A stretch of 25,907 nucleotides of DNA, from positions 1 through 25,907 of the IMG/VR virus record IMGVR_UViG_3300034073_002508. One strand, 5' to 3'. This DNA comes from a virus. This document shows, piece by piece, positions 5,664 through 13,884 of this stretch (position 1 is the first letter of the stretch; the number at the start of each line of letters is the position of its first letter). A program made the position numbers and the translations under genes. A model generated the notes under the pieces. It searched no databases. It was given only the letters and a program-made list of their open reading frames with translations, and was not told where the DNA came from.

Positions 5664-6899
5664 ATGGCACTATTTGACCAATTCAAGGCCTTAATCGGCT
5701 CAAAACCGGAACAGCGCTCGACGTTGTCGAATCCTTCAAGCTGGTTTATCGAATGGCTTAATGGCGGGCCTTCCGTTGCCGGTCAAAAAGTCAATCCGGA
5801 AACAGCACTAAAAGTATCTACCGTTTACGCGTGTGTTAGCCTACTTTCTCGCACAATTGCGAGCCTTCAATTAGGATTTTATAGAAAGTTAGAGGACGGC
5901 TCCGAAGAGATTACAGGCACTCCCGAGCAGTACGCCGTATGTATTGAGCCAAACGACCGGATGACATCCTACACTTGGCGGAGTACATTTATGCTCCATT
6001 TAATGATGAGGGGCAACGCGTATGCCAAATTGAAGTTTGACCGTACAGGCCGCGTTTCCGGATTCCAAATACTCCATCCGGATTTTGTCGAACCGTACCT
6101 TTACAAAGGAAAAATATTTTACAAGAACACAAACGAGGGAGTAAGCGAAACACTCGACTCCGGAGAGGTTCTCCACATTCGGAACTTCTCCGATGACGGC
6201 ATCGAGGGTAAAAGCCCGCTAACCTATGCGCGTGAATCCGTTGGAATGGCATTGGCCGCAAATGATTACGCCGCGGCGATGTATGAAAATGGCGGGGGGC
6301 TTCGTGGGATTGTAGAAACTCCTATACCGCTCGATCAAAAGCAGGCCGATTTTATGCGCGAAAATTTCCTTCGTGTAATGCGCAATTATAAAGAAACAGG
6401 ATCAATCGGTGTATTAGATCGCGGTGCTAAATTTCAACAAATCGCGCTCAGTCCTAAGGATGCACAATTCATCGAATCGTCAAATATGACTGTTCGCGAA
6501 ATTGCCCGTTTTTTTGGAGTTCCGCTCCACTTAATTGGCGACCTTGAACGCGCTACTTTTGGAAATATCGAACACCAATCAATCGAGTTCGTAACGCATA
6601 CAATTCGTCCAATCGTCAAGAACTTTGAGGATGAATTGAACCGGCGCGTTATACGCAAATCGGATCGAGCTAACTATTTTTTCCGCTTTAACCTTGATTC
6701 CTTGTTACGCGGCGACACCCAAGCGCGCGCGCAATACTACTCACAAATGTTAAATGCGGGCGTTATGAGTTTGGACGAAGTTCGCCGCCTTGAAAATATG
6801 AATCCAATCGCCGACGGGCTTGGCAAAAAGCATTATATCCAGGTCAATATGACTACTCTTGAAAATTTACAAGCTCCTAACAATGACCCACAACAGTAG
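5664..6899 (+). CDS. Portal protein, HK97 type
   Basis: Codes for 411 residues from ATG 5664 (MALFDQFKALIG). A GTG nine codons earlier (5637) is in frame, but the ATG gives the usual N-terminus of the family. Recognisable stretches include ALKVSTVYACVSLLSRTIASL, the MRGNAYAKL strand, VLHIRNFSDDGIEGKSPL and the stem region with EIARFFGVPLHLIGDLERATFGNIE. The C-terminal half has the helical crown region and LNAGVMSLDEVRRLENM. Twelve copies would form the ring through which DNA enters and to which the neck attaches. Its stop lies 17 bases inside the protease gene, so the two are coupled. Confidence 0.93.
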   Translation: MALFDQFKALIGSKPEQRSTLSNPSSWFIEWLNGGPSVAGQKVNPETALKVSTVYACVSLLSRTIASLQLGFYRKLEDGSEEITGTPEQYAVCIEPNDRMTSYTWRSTFMLHLMMRGNAYAKLKFDRTGRVSGFQILHPDFVEPYLYKGKIFYKNTNEGVSETLDSGEVLHIRNFSDDGIEGKSPLTYARESVGMALAANDYAAAMYENGGGLRGIVETPIPLDQKQADFMRENFLRVMRNYKETGSIGVLDRGAKFQQIALSPKDAQFIESSNMTVREIARFFGVPLHLIGDLERATFGNIEHQSIEFVTHTIRPIVKNFEDELNRRVIRKSDRANYFFRFNLDSLLRGDTQARAQYYSQMLNAGVMSLDEVRRLENMNPIADGLGKKHYIQVNMTTLENLQAPNNDPQQ

Positions 6900-7560
6900 A
6901 ACAATATCGGACGCAGAAGTACGCCTTGCAAATATTGGAGCGCTCGAACAACGCGCAGAGAATGACAATTCAATGAGAATTGGCGGCACTGCCGCAATAT
7001 TTGATACTTATACTTCGATGGGTTGGTACTTAGAAAAGGTGAACCGTTCCTTTTTTGATGGAATGGACACGTCCAAAACCGCCGCCCTAAAAAACCACGA
7101 TTCAAATTTAGTACTTGGCAGAACCGCAAATAACACACTCCGATTAAAAGTCGATGACAAAGGACTGCAATACGAAGTTGACCTACCGGACACGCAAATA
7201 GGCCGCGACACTTATGAGGAGGTTAAACGCGGCGATATATTCCAAAGCTCATTCCAATTTACCGTAAAGGACGAAAATTGGAGCGAATTGGATCCGGATG
7301 AACTACGCGGCAAAATTCCGGACGAATGGATTGACCGCGCAATTTACGGCGGTAAAGTACAAGTTAGGGAACTACTAAAAGGCGGCACGCTTTACGACGT
7401 TGCGCCTGTTACGTTCCCAGCCTACCAAGATACAACAGTGGCCAAGCGTTCATTTGAGGGCGCAAAAAAAGTAGAAGCTCCAAAAAACCAAAACATAAAC
7501 ATCCGGTTGGCAATTGCAAAAGCAAACGCGGCCGCTTTTTTAAATTCAATCAAATTTTAA
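6883..7560 (+). CDS. Prohead protease, HK97 type
   Basis: Codes for 225 residues from ATG 6883 (MTHNSRTI). An upstream TTG in the same frame lies deeper inside the portal gene and is less likely. The serine protease fold of HK97 gp4 is indicated by IGGTAAIFDTYT (33-44), LKNHDSNLVLGRT (69-81) with catalytic His72, and FQSSFQFTV (120-128) with the catalytic serine at 122 or 123, then LYDVAPVTFPAYQDT (170-184). It removes the delta domain of the major capsid protein and then itself during maturation. It lies directly between portal and major capsid. The C-terminal 40 residues are Lys- and Asn-rich, as in self-cleaved tails. Confidence 0.93.
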   Translation: MTHNSRTISDAEVRLANIGALEQRAENDNSMRIGGTAAIFDTYTSMGWYLEKVNRSFFDGMDTSKTAALKNHDSNLVLGRTANNTLRLKVDDKGLQYEVDLPDTQIGRDTYEEVKRGDIFQSSFQFTVKDENWSELDPDELRGKIPDEWIDRAIYGGKVQVRELLKGGTLYDVAPVTFPAYQDTTVAKRSFEGAKKVEAPKNQNINIRLAIAKANAAAFLNSIKF

Positions 7561-7561
7561 A

Positions 7562-8803
7562 ATGAACTTAGAGCAAATCCAAGAACTTAAAAAGCGGCAC
7601 GACAACGCAGTTAGTGCCATGAAGGAAGCTGCCTCCGCGCTCAACGTGGAAGGGCTTACCGATGTCCGCAAATCCGAATTAGAGGCAACTTTTGCCCGCG
7701 CTGAGAAGGAGCAGGAAGAAGCCTACCAATCCTTTCAACGCAGCCAAAAAGCTTTTGAAGCTGAAAAACGATCAGCAGAGCTTTTTTATGAGAACGAGGA
7801 GAGAGGAGGTCGCGCAAATGATAAGCGCAATCCTGAGGAAGTAAACGCCGACTTTAACGCCGTTTTCCGCAAATACATGATTCAAGGCGAAGCGCGTATG
7901 ACAGACGCCGAGCGTTCTATTTTGGAAAAACGTGGAACTAATACGCTAATCGCTGGCACTAACTCTTTGGGCGGTTTTACCGTTCCTGTAAGCCTTGCAA
8001 ATCAGATCATTGAGTCAATGAAGGCGTATGGCGGTGTTTTGGAAGTTGCAAATTTGCTTTTGACGGATTCCGGAAATACCCTAAATTTCCCTACTAACAA
8101 TGACACGAGCGCCAAAGCGGTACTCGTTGCCGAAGGTAGCGCCGCGACTGTTCAAGACACAACCTTCGCGCAGGTTGCCGTTGGTGCGTACACTTACCGC
8201 GATCTTATTAAGCTTTCAAAGGAGCTTATCCAAGATAGCGCATTTGACATTGAAGCGTATGTGGCTAATTTGATGGGTACGCGTTTTGGCCGTGCTGCAA
8301 ACGAAAGTTGTACAACCGGTACAGGGTCTTCCCAGCCTCAGGGAGTTGTAACAGGTTCAACACTTGGTAAAACCGCCGCGTCCGCTACTGCAATTACCTT
8401 TGCCGAGATTCTCGACTTGGTGCACAGCGTAGATCCTGAATACCGTCGGAACGGTCGCTTTATGATGCACGACAATGTACTTGCGTATATCAAAAAGCTA
8501 TCAATCGGAGCATCTGACGCGCGTCCATTATGGCAGCCTTCCTTTATCGTGGGCGAACCTGCAACAATTGACGGATTCCAATACGTCATCAACCAAGACA
8601 TGGACAGCACAATCAACACTGCTTCCAAGTTGATCTTGTTCGGCGATTTCAGCAAGTACTTGGTTCGTCAATCTCGCGCGTTGGAAATATTGCGGAATGA
8701 GTACTTATACATGGGTACTGGCGAAATTGGATTGTTTGGCTTCGCTCGTTGGGACGCGAAACTACTTGACACCGCAGCAGTTAAGCACCTAATCACCGCT
8801 TAA
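7562..8803 (+). CDS. Major capsid protein with N-terminal delta domain
   Basis: Codes for 413 residues. Residues 1 to about 75 are charged and coiled-coil (KKRHDNAVSAMKEAA, ARAEKEQEEAYQSF), matching the scaffolding delta domain of HK97-like capsids; no separate scaffold gene is present. The mature part begins near the conserved TNSLGGFTVP (133-142). Further family marks are YTYRDLIKLSKELIQDS and, near the end, EIGLFGFARWDAKLLDTAA. Removal by the protease is predicted somewhere between residues 75 and 125. It starts 2 bases after the protease stop, has no Shine-Dalgarno sequence, and is probably the most expressed gene of the window. Confidence 0.96.
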   Translation: MNLEQIQELKKRHDNAVSAMKEAASALNVEGLTDVRKSELEATFARAEKEQEEAYQSFQRSQKAFEAEKRSAELFYENEERGGRANDKRNPEEVNADFNAVFRKYMIQGEARMTDAERSILEKRGTNTLIAGTNSLGGFTVPVSLANQIIESMKAYGGVLEVANLLLTDSGNTLNFPTNNDTSAKAVLVAEGSAATVQDTTFAQVAVGAYTYRDLIKLSKELIQDSAFDIEAYVANLMGTRFGRAANESCTTGTGSSQPQGVVTGSTLGKTAASATAITFAEILDLVHSVDPEYRRNGRFMMHDNVLAYIKKLSIGASDARPLWQPSFIVGEPATIDGFQYVINQDMDSTINTASKLILFGDFSKYLVRQSRALEILRNEYLYMGTGEIGLFGFARWDAKLLDTAAVKHLITA

Positions 8804-8805
8804 TT

Positions 8806-8997
8806 ATGACTATTCGTGTTTTAGATAGTCTTGTTGGCCACGATGAGGATGGCGACTTTGGATACGGCAAAGGTATCCATAAAGACGTACCGGAGTCACG
8901 CGCCAAGCGGTTAATCAAAGATGGCTTGGCAGTTATTGCAGAAGTCCTAATTGAAGCGGCCACAGACGCAATCGTAAAAAAAGCAACAAAGCGATAA
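8806..8997 (+). CDS. Small capsid-adjacent protein, 63 aa
   Basis: Codes for 63 residues. The core (FGYGKGIHKDVPESRAKRLI, then KDGLAVIAE) fits a short phage domain usually found next to capsid genes, with the pattern of a G-rich turn, a hydrophobic strand, then 'A..LI..GLA'. The C-terminal tail is helical and basic. A similar pattern is found in the protein at 14261. It begins two bases after the capsid stop and ends just before the connector gene. It could be a capsid decoration or head completion protein; the precise role is not known. Confidence 0.75.
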   Translation: MTIRVLDSLVGHDEDGDFGYGKGIHKDVPESRAKRLIKDGLAVIAEVLIEAATDAIVKKATKR

Positions 8998-8998
8998 A

Positions 8999-9580
8999 AT
9001 GAAATACTTGCCGTCCGCAATAGAGCTAACCTACTCTTCCTCCTTGCCGGTCACAGTCGATGAGGCTAAAACGCATTTACGCGTTACCGGGAGCGCAGAG
9101 GATACTATCATAGAGGCCTATTTGCGGGCGGCAATTCGCTTTGTCGAACAGTACTGCCAAATGTCGCTTTTGGGCGCTACGGTAGTGGAAACTTACCGGA
9201 GTTTTCCGGATGATGACCAACCATTTAATTTGACCTACGCGCCATTTAGCTCGCTCACGTCGATAAGTTATTCAGTTAGTACAAATCCGGCGACGTTCAC
9301 CAATTTGGCATCGAGCGAATATGTTATTGAGAAGCACACACAAAGTCAAAGGGGAGTAGTCGTTCCGGTTGATGGATGGAACGCAACCGCAGAGCCATTC
9401 CAGGTTAAAGTCACGTACTCGACCGGATATGCGAACGCGGCGGCGGTTCCTGCTAACTTGAAAATAGCTGTTTTTTTGATTTTAGCTGACATTTACGAAA
9501 ATCGCACCGATTCACCGTCGGACGCTGTTATACGCGTATCCGAGCGCTTTATGTCACCCTATACTCGATTTGTGATATGA
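8999..9580 (+). CDS. Head-tail connector (gp6-like adaptor)
   Basis: Codes for 193 residues. The N-terminus has the typical connector start LPVTVDEAKTHLRVTGSAED, then IEAYLRAAIRFVEQYCQMSL, which form the helical bundle of HK97 gp6-type adaptors. A beta-rich insertion follows (FPDDDQPFNLTYAPFSSL ... VKVTYSTGYAN) and a last helix with IAVFLILADIYENR, a strongly conserved stretch in this family. The protein forms a ring under the portal. Its stop overlaps the next gene as ATGA. Confidence 0.9.
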   Translation: MKYLPSAIELTYSSSLPVTVDEAKTHLRVTGSAEDTIIEAYLRAAIRFVEQYCQMSLLGATVVETYRSFPDDDQPFNLTYAPFSSLTSISYSVSTNPATFTNLASSEYVIEKHTQSQRGVVVPVDGWNATAEPFQVKVTYSTGYANAAAVPANLKIAVFLILADIYENRTDSPSDAVIRVSERFMSPYTRFVI

Positions 9581-9912
9581 TGCGCAACAAAAAAGAAACC
9601 ATTGGTAAATTAGACCGCCAAATAACAATACAACGGCGCGCCCTTGTTGAAAATGCAACTGGCGAACGCGTAGAAACGTGGTCTAATTTATTGACTGTTT
9701 GGGCGTCTGTTATATATCCAAAAAGCGGAGTTCGTGAAGATGTCACAGAAGGCGCAGTCTATGCAACTAATCGGGCAAACTTTGAGATTCGTAAAACAGA
9801 CGTAACGGTAATTGATCGGATTGTTTACAATGGAGATAATTGGGACATAATACGTATATCCGAGCAAGGAAGAAACGATCGTTTAATACTTGAAACGCAG
9901 GTAACAGAATGA
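9577..9912 (+). CDS. Head closure protein (SPP1 gp16-like)
   Basis: Codes for 111 residues. The pattern is that of the phage head-tail joining family: IGKLDRQITIQRRALVENAT at the start, VETWSNLLTVWASVIYPKSG in the middle, then FEIRKTDVTVIDRIVYNGDN and WDIIRISEQGRNDRLILETQ. It is a small beta barrel that closes the neck after packaging. Two ATGs in tandem (9577 and 9580) are possible starts; the first gives the ATGA overlap. Order connector, closure, gp10-like, DUF3168-like is the standard neck order. Confidence 0.9.
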   Translation: MMRNKKETIGKLDRQITIQRRALVENATGERVETWSNLLTVWASVIYPKSGVREDVTEGAVYATNRANFEIRKTDVTVIDRIVYNGDNWDIIRISEQGRNDRLILETQVTE

Positions 9913-10421
9913 ACGAACAATTAGCAAAGGAAGTCGAGGAGCTGTTAAAAGAATTTAGGCAGATAGCGCGCAACGCCAAGCGCGGCACAAGCGCTATTTT
10001 AACCAAATCGGCTAAACCCGTAGTAGCAGCCCTTTACCGGGCAGCACCACACGGCCGCGAAGTCCATAAACGGTACAGTACTGCAAAACTCGTTAAGAGT
10101 ATGCGAGCGCCAAAGGGCCGCGGCAATGTAGTAGCGACCTATTATCCTGGCAACCTCGCTGCATCGTTTGACGTGCTACGGTTTAGGCAAAGTAAATACG
10201 CGGTTTTTGTAGGTGCGAAATTAGCAAAGGGAACCGCTCAGGGCGTTTTTGGGCCATTTGGCAAAACGGATGGATACTATGCTCACATGATCGAGAAAGG
10301 CACGCGCCACACGCCACCAAGACCGTTTATTTTGCCGACTTGGATAATGATGAAGGAGCGCACACAAAAAACGATTGTAGAGGGCTTAAAAGCCAAAATC
10401 AAACGCCTAAAAAAAGTATAA
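9909..10421 (+). CDS. HK97 gp10-like neck / tail completion protein
   Basis: Codes for 170 residues. Helical N-terminus (VEELLKEFRQIARNAKRG) is followed by KPVVAALYRAAPHGREVHKR and, towards the end, YYAHMIEKGTRHTPPRPFIL, the signature of the gp10-like family (Y....E.GT....PRPF). This protein belongs to the neck, at the junction between head closure and tail. Very basic C-terminus (KAKIKRLKKV). Starts by ATGA overlap and ends by TAATG overlap. Confidence 0.88.
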   Translation: MNEQLAKEVEELLKEFRQIARNAKRGTSAILTKSAKPVVAALYRAAPHGREVHKRYSTAKLVKSMRAPKGRGNVVATYYPGNLAASFDVLRFRQSKYAVFVGAKLAKGTAQGVFGPFGKTDGYYAHMIEKGTRHTPPRPFILPTWIMMKERTQKTIVEGLKAKIKRLKKV

Positions 10422-10975
10422 TGAACGTTCAAGGCCCAATCCGAAAAATAATAGCAGATAACACCGACGCGTTTGCCATCTTTGGTACGCGCGTTTATCC
10501 GGTCGTGGCTCCTCAAAACGCGGCCCTTCCATTCGCTGTTGTTACGGTAGTAGGCTCCAATCCAGCGCACAATAAAAGCGCAGCAAGTTGGGTAGATAAC
10601 GTTTTAACAGAGGTTGCAATTTGGGGGACGACATTTGACGAAGCGCGCCAAGCAGAGGAAGCGTTTAGACAGGCAATAGACTTTTTTCGGCGCGATGTTA
10701 CATTTCAGCTCGAACTAACAAGTATTGACGGCATTAGATACGAGCAAGTCCGACAAATTTACGACAACGATTCGGGTTATCATTGCCACATTGCACAGTA
10801 TACAATCCGGGTTAATCGACAAAACGCAGTCGGCCCACCATTGCCCGTGTACGGTCGTTTTTTCACCCACGATGCCGACGCGCTCGCGGCCGGTATGCAA
10901 TCGGGCGACCTCTACTTTTTATCAATCAATAACTATTACGGCCTTCCTTATGGGGTCGTTAAAATGATAGAATAA
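10421..10975 (+). CDS. Tail completion protein (DUF3168-like) with an added C-terminal module
   Basis: Codes for 184 residues from ATG 10421, which overlaps the preceding stop by one base; an in-frame upstream ATG (10340) lies inside the gp10-like gene and is rejected. Residues 1 to about 135 fit the tail completion/terminator family: QGPIRKIIADNTDAFAIFGT, LPFAVVTVVGSNP, EVAIWGTTFDEARQAEEAF and YHCHIAQYTIRV. It would cap the tail tube and join it to the neck. Residues 138-184 form an extra module (RFFTHDADALAAG, GDLYFL, YGLPYG) that is not part of the usual family and reappears as the separate gene downstream. Confidence 0.82.
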   Translation: MNVQGPIRKIIADNTDAFAIFGTRVYPVVAPQNAALPFAVVTVVGSNPAHNKSAASWVDNVLTEVAIWGTTFDEARQAEEAFRQAIDFFRRDVTFQLELTSIDGIRYEQVRQIYDNDSGYHCHIAQYTIRVNRQNAVGPPLPVYGRFFTHDADALAAGMQSGDLYFLSINNYYGLPYGVVKMIE

Positions 10976-11136
10976 TGATAGTTAATCCGGACGGCCCACT
11001 TCCATCGATCAAAGTACGCTTTTTTGATTCGGACGCCGACGCGCTCGCATCAGGTTTGAACGTTGGCGACCTTTATTTTTTGACTGCCAATAATTTTTAC
11101 GGCCTACCTTACGGAATTTTAAAAATTGTATTTGGA
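10832..11136 (+). repeat. Diverged duplication of a ~46-codon module
   Basis: The coding segment 10832-10972 (end of the tail completion gene) and 10993-11136 (most of the 54-aa gene) code for related sequences. Aligned without gaps from RFF to the last shared Lys, 25 of 36 residues are identical, including DADALA, GDLYFL and YGLPYG. The 161-base offset is not a multiple of three because a stop and start (TAATG) lie between the copies. DNA identity is lower than protein identity, with many third-position changes, so the duplication is old and both copies have been kept by selection. Confidence 0.8.
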
Positions 11137-11139
11137 TGA
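10975..11139 (+). CDS. Stand-alone 54-aa 'GDLY..YGLPYG' module
   Basis: ATG 10975 overlaps the preceding stop by one base and opens 54 codons to TGA 11137-11139, which overlaps the next ATG (11136). The protein begins MIVNPDGPLPSIKV and then repeats the C-terminal module of the upstream tail completion protein: RFFDSDADALASGLNVGDLY, then FYGLPYG and a final strand LKIVFG. Short sequences of the type 'D..AA...GL.VGDLY' are frequent in phage structural proteins, where their role is unclear. Tight coupling on both sides and conserved module suggest a real gene, possibly a small virion or tail-tip component. Confidence 0.7.
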   Translation: MIVNPDGPLPSIKVRFFDSDADALASGLNVGDLYFLTANNFYGLPYGILKIVFG

Positions 11140-13253
11140 GATATATATTAATAATTGCCGCGCTTTTTTGCAGTTTACCGCAAATTTTCGCACAAAATAA
11201 CATTACGTACGGCGCTGGCATCAGCTACACCAACGGCGCGCCTTCATTTACACCTCCCGCGCGTACTTCGCGAGTAGCAATTGACACCATAACAGGCAAA
11301 TGGTATCACTACAACACGCCCGGAGGTTGGCAGCTACTTGGCAACACGATTGAAGAAATTGCAGGATGCAGCGCACCAGCATACACGCCCACAAAAGGCG
11401 ATAGTAGGGTCGTTATTAATAACTGCACAAGTCCGGAGTTGTACTATTGGACCGGCTCCGCTTGGGTTTGGATTAATGAAGGGACAACCTACTACGCGGG
11501 CGAAGGCATCCGGATTCAAAATGACAGCATTATTCTTGACAGTCTATACTACTTGCAATTTAGGACAGGCGATACCACCGACTTAGACGCGGGTCGGCTT
11601 AGTTGGAACGCTCAGGAGGGAACCTTAGACGTTGTAATAAATTCGGGCAACGTCACCGGGCAAGTTTTTGAAGATGTATTTTTTAACTGCAAAAATCAAA
11701 CAGGCTCCACAATTACGAGAGGTACAGTAGTAATGGCGGTTGGTACTTTTGGCGCATCGGGCCGTATTTTAATCGCTCCTGCTATTGCCGATGGATCTGT
11801 AAACAGTGAATATATTTTAGGTACAGCGGCTCAAGATATTGCAAATGGTGGCGATGGTTTGGTTTACCATTTTGGCAAAGATAGAGGCTTAAATACAACG
11901 GGCGCGAGTTGTGGTGAAACGTGGGCAGATCGTGACGTACTTTATTGTAGCGCTACAACTGCGGGGTGCTTAACCAAAACAATACCAACAGCGCCTAACT
12001 TAAAGGTTCCTGTTGCTATTGTATTAAATGCAGCAAGCAATGGAACTATATTTGTCAGACCTTCGCACTTCCCAGACCTTAATCAAATAAACGACGTACA
12101 ACTAACAAGCCCGACAACAGGACAAACGCTAATTTATAACGCGAGTACAGGCGTTTGGTCAAATCAAACTCCAGCCGATCCAAGCCCTACCAACGAGCTG
12201 CAAACGCTATCAGTAGTAACGAACACAGCTACACTTTCAAGCGGTGGAGGGTCGGTAACTATTGCAGGTGCTGGTATTAATACAGTAGGTACAGCAGGCA
12301 CTACGATTACGGTGACAGGTACGGAGGTAGATGGAAGCGTAAGCAACGAGCTGCAAACATTATCAACTGGAACCAACACTTTAACTTTATCAAATGGAGG
12401 CGGCACCGTTACGGTTGATACCGATCCGTCAAGTGATGTGACAGGGTCAGGCGCGAGCGGACAGGTATCTTTTTGGACAGGTGCGCAGACGCAAAGCGGT
12501 GACAATGGATTATGGTGGGATAACACCAATAAACGATTAGGAATCGGCCCTACTTCGCCAAGCGACAATTTACATATTGTTGCTCGAACAGGAACAAATC
12601 CAAGATTAAAAATTGGAGATGCTGATTTAACAAATCCATTTTCAGGGATTGAGGGCGTAGCAAGTACAATAGGAACTATTGAATTATTTAATATATCAGG
12701 CGGAGGACTATTGCATAGAGGCTATTCGATGAATAACGCAACTCCTGGAATAGTTTTTTTGGGACTTATAGGAAGTAATACTCCTCAAGCATCTGCAATT
12801 GAATTTCGTTCAGCTAAATTATCTGGAAATACATTTGCAGCTATAGGAGATTCTGAAATAGCTTATAATTTTAGGAATTTTAATGGTACACAAAATTACT
12901 TTCAAGTTAGAGGATCTGGAGATTTTGGAATAAATGCATCACCAGCAGCCCGACTTCACGTAGTCGGCTCCGGCTCAACCTCAACCACTTGGACAGCGCA
13001 ATTTCACAACAGCGATGGCAATAATAACGCCCTGATGGTTCGTAATGATGGAATAGTTTCAATAGGAACTGCAAGCCCTAACGGTTCTGGAGTACTGGAG
13101 ATTAGCAGCACCACACAAGGCGTTCTTTTTCCACGCATGACCACCACCCAACGCAACGCAATAACAACACCAGCCGATGGCCTTGTAATTTACAACACAA
13201 CAGACAACAAACTGCAAGTAAGGGCCGCAGGCGTTTGGGTAGACCTTCACTAA
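11136..13253 (+). CDS. Exported fibre-like protein, 705 aa
   Basis: Codes for 705 residues. Residues 1-19 form a signal peptide (RYILIIAALFCSL core, IFA then Gln20). The mature part is beta-rich, full of Thr, Gly, Asn and Ser. NELQTLS...TL(S)GGG..T repeats occur at residues 353 and 404 (51-residue period). The end has VGSGSTSTTW, SIGTASPNGSGVLEISSTTQ, LFPRMTTTQRNAI and VIYNTTDNKLQVR, a pattern very common in fibre and surface proteins of Bacteroidota and their phages. This would fit a tail fibre or receptor-binding protein, yet a signal peptide is unexpected for a virion part. Codon use changes to A/T-rich between about 12570 and 12945, as if that segment was exchanged. It may instead act at the cell surface. 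Confidence 0.7.
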   Translation: MRYILIIAALFCSLPQIFAQNNITYGAGISYTNGAPSFTPPARTSRVAIDTITGKWYHYNTPGGWQLLGNTIEEIAGCSAPAYTPTKGDSRVVINNCTSPELYYWTGSAWVWINEGTTYYAGEGIRIQNDSIILDSLYYLQFRTGDTTDLDAGRLSWNAQEGTLDVVINSGNVTGQVFEDVFFNCKNQTGSTITRGTVVMAVGTFGASGRILIAPAIADGSVNSEYILGTAAQDIANGGDGLVYHFGKDRGLNTTGASCGETWADRDVLYCSATTAGCLTKTIPTAPNLKVPVAIVLNAASNGTIFVRPSHFPDLNQINDVQLTSPTTGQTLIYNASTGVWSNQTPADPSPTNELQTLSVVTNTATLSSGGGSVTIAGAGINTVGTAGTTITVTGTEVDGSVSNELQTLSTGTNTLTLSNGGGTVTVDTDPSSDVTGSGASGQVSFWTGAQTQSGDNGLWWDNTNKRLGIGPTSPSDNLHIVARTGTNPRLKIGDADLTNPFSGIEGVASTIGTIELFNISGGGLLHRGYSMNNATPGIVFLGLIGSNTPQASAIEFRSAKLSGNTFAAIGDSEIAYNFRNFNGTQNYFQVRGSGDFGINASPAARLHVVGSGSTSTTWTAQFHNSDGNNNALMVRNDGIVSIGTASPNGSGVLEISSTTQGVLFPRMTTTQRNAITTPADGLVIYNTTDNKLQVRAAGVWVDLH
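12570..12945 (+). other. A/T-rich segment inside the fibre-like gene
   Basis: Within the 705-aa protein, roughly residues 479-603, third positions become mostly A or T (for example aga, tta, ggaatagtt, ggagattttggaataaat), whereas both flanks use the GC-richer codons seen in the rest of the operon. The coded segment contains FNISGGGLLHRGYSMNNA and AIEFRSAKLSGNTFAAIG. This looks like a domain acquired by recombination, common in receptor-binding regions. The boundaries are by eye. Confidence 0.5.
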
Positions 13254-13269
13254 AAAAAACAGACATACA

Positions 13270-13884
13270 ATGAAAAATACACTAATATTTACCCTGCTCT
13301 TAACAGCGCTACAAATGCAAGCGCAAACAATTATAACAGATACTACCTTCATCACGCCAACCGCGCAGGGGTTATACCTTACGCACTTGACAATTGACGA
13401 TCAAGGCAAGCGGATGCAAACAGATGTACCCATCACCGATACGGTACAGCAGGCGCAAGCGCTTAGGCGGTTGTCAAGCCAAGAAATAGGCAGGCGGGTA
13501 GCAGATATGCGAGTAGTACAAAAATACCGGGCAGAGATAGGAGGGATGATTCGAGATGGCAACCAAATAGAAAGCGCCTACGGAGTAATTTTGTTTGACA
13601 CAACCGGACAGAAAGATTTAACGCTGCAAACATGGTCGCTAAAAGGTTACACCCAACAAACAACTATATTTTTTCGAGTGGTTAAAGTGCAGGGTTTAGA
13701 CCGCTTGCAATGGTCGTTTACAAAGGCCACAGGCACTTGGAAGCGGGCCTACTACTCACCGGGCTACCTTCGCCTTACGGAATGGGATAGTGAAGGATTT
13801 ATTGAATATTTCCAAAATGGAAACAACTGGTATTCATTGGGTACGGATTATGTGATTCGGCCCGCAACGGTTGTGAAGCGATGA
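13270..13884 (+). CDS. Exported protein of unknown function, 204 aa
   Basis: Codes for 204 residues. Residues 1-18 are a signal peptide (KNTLIFTLLLTAL core, MQA followed by Gln19). The mature protein begins QTIITDTTFITPTAQGLYLT and has mixed alpha/beta character, with a charged helical section around LRRLSSQEIGRRVADMRVVQ and an aromatic C-terminal half (YYSPGYLRLTEWDSEGF). No transmembrane part after the signal and no lipobox. It follows the exported fibre-like gene by 16 bases, so both are probably expressed together. The C-terminus overlaps the next small gene as ATGA. Could be a chaperone or partner of the fibre-like protein, or a periplasmic factor. I do not recognise the family. Confidence 0.65.
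   Translation: MKNTLIFTLLLTALQMQAQTIITDTTFITPTAQGLYLTHLTIDDQGKRMQTDVPITDTVQQAQALRRLSSQEIGRRVADMRVVQKYRAEIGGMIRDGNQIESAYGVILFDTTGQKDLTLQTWSLKGYTQQTTIFFRVVKVQGLDRLQWSFTKATGTWKRAYYSPGYLRLTEWDSEGFIEYFQNGNNWYSLGTDYVIRPATVVKR

Noticed and set aside
5611-5694. 27-codon frame starting by TAATG overlap after the basic protein
   Set aside because: It is very short and runs into the portal gene in another frame; the coupling may be chance.
12164-12568. Open frame of 134 codons on the minus strand
   Set aside because: It lies inside the repeat-rich part of the 705-aa fibre-like gene and reflects its Thr/Gly codon bias; no motif supports it.
11136-13253. Diversity-generating retroelement target in the fibre-like gene
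   Set aside because: There is no reverse transcriptase, template repeat or variable-repeat pair in the window; the A/T-rich segment is better explained by domain exchange.
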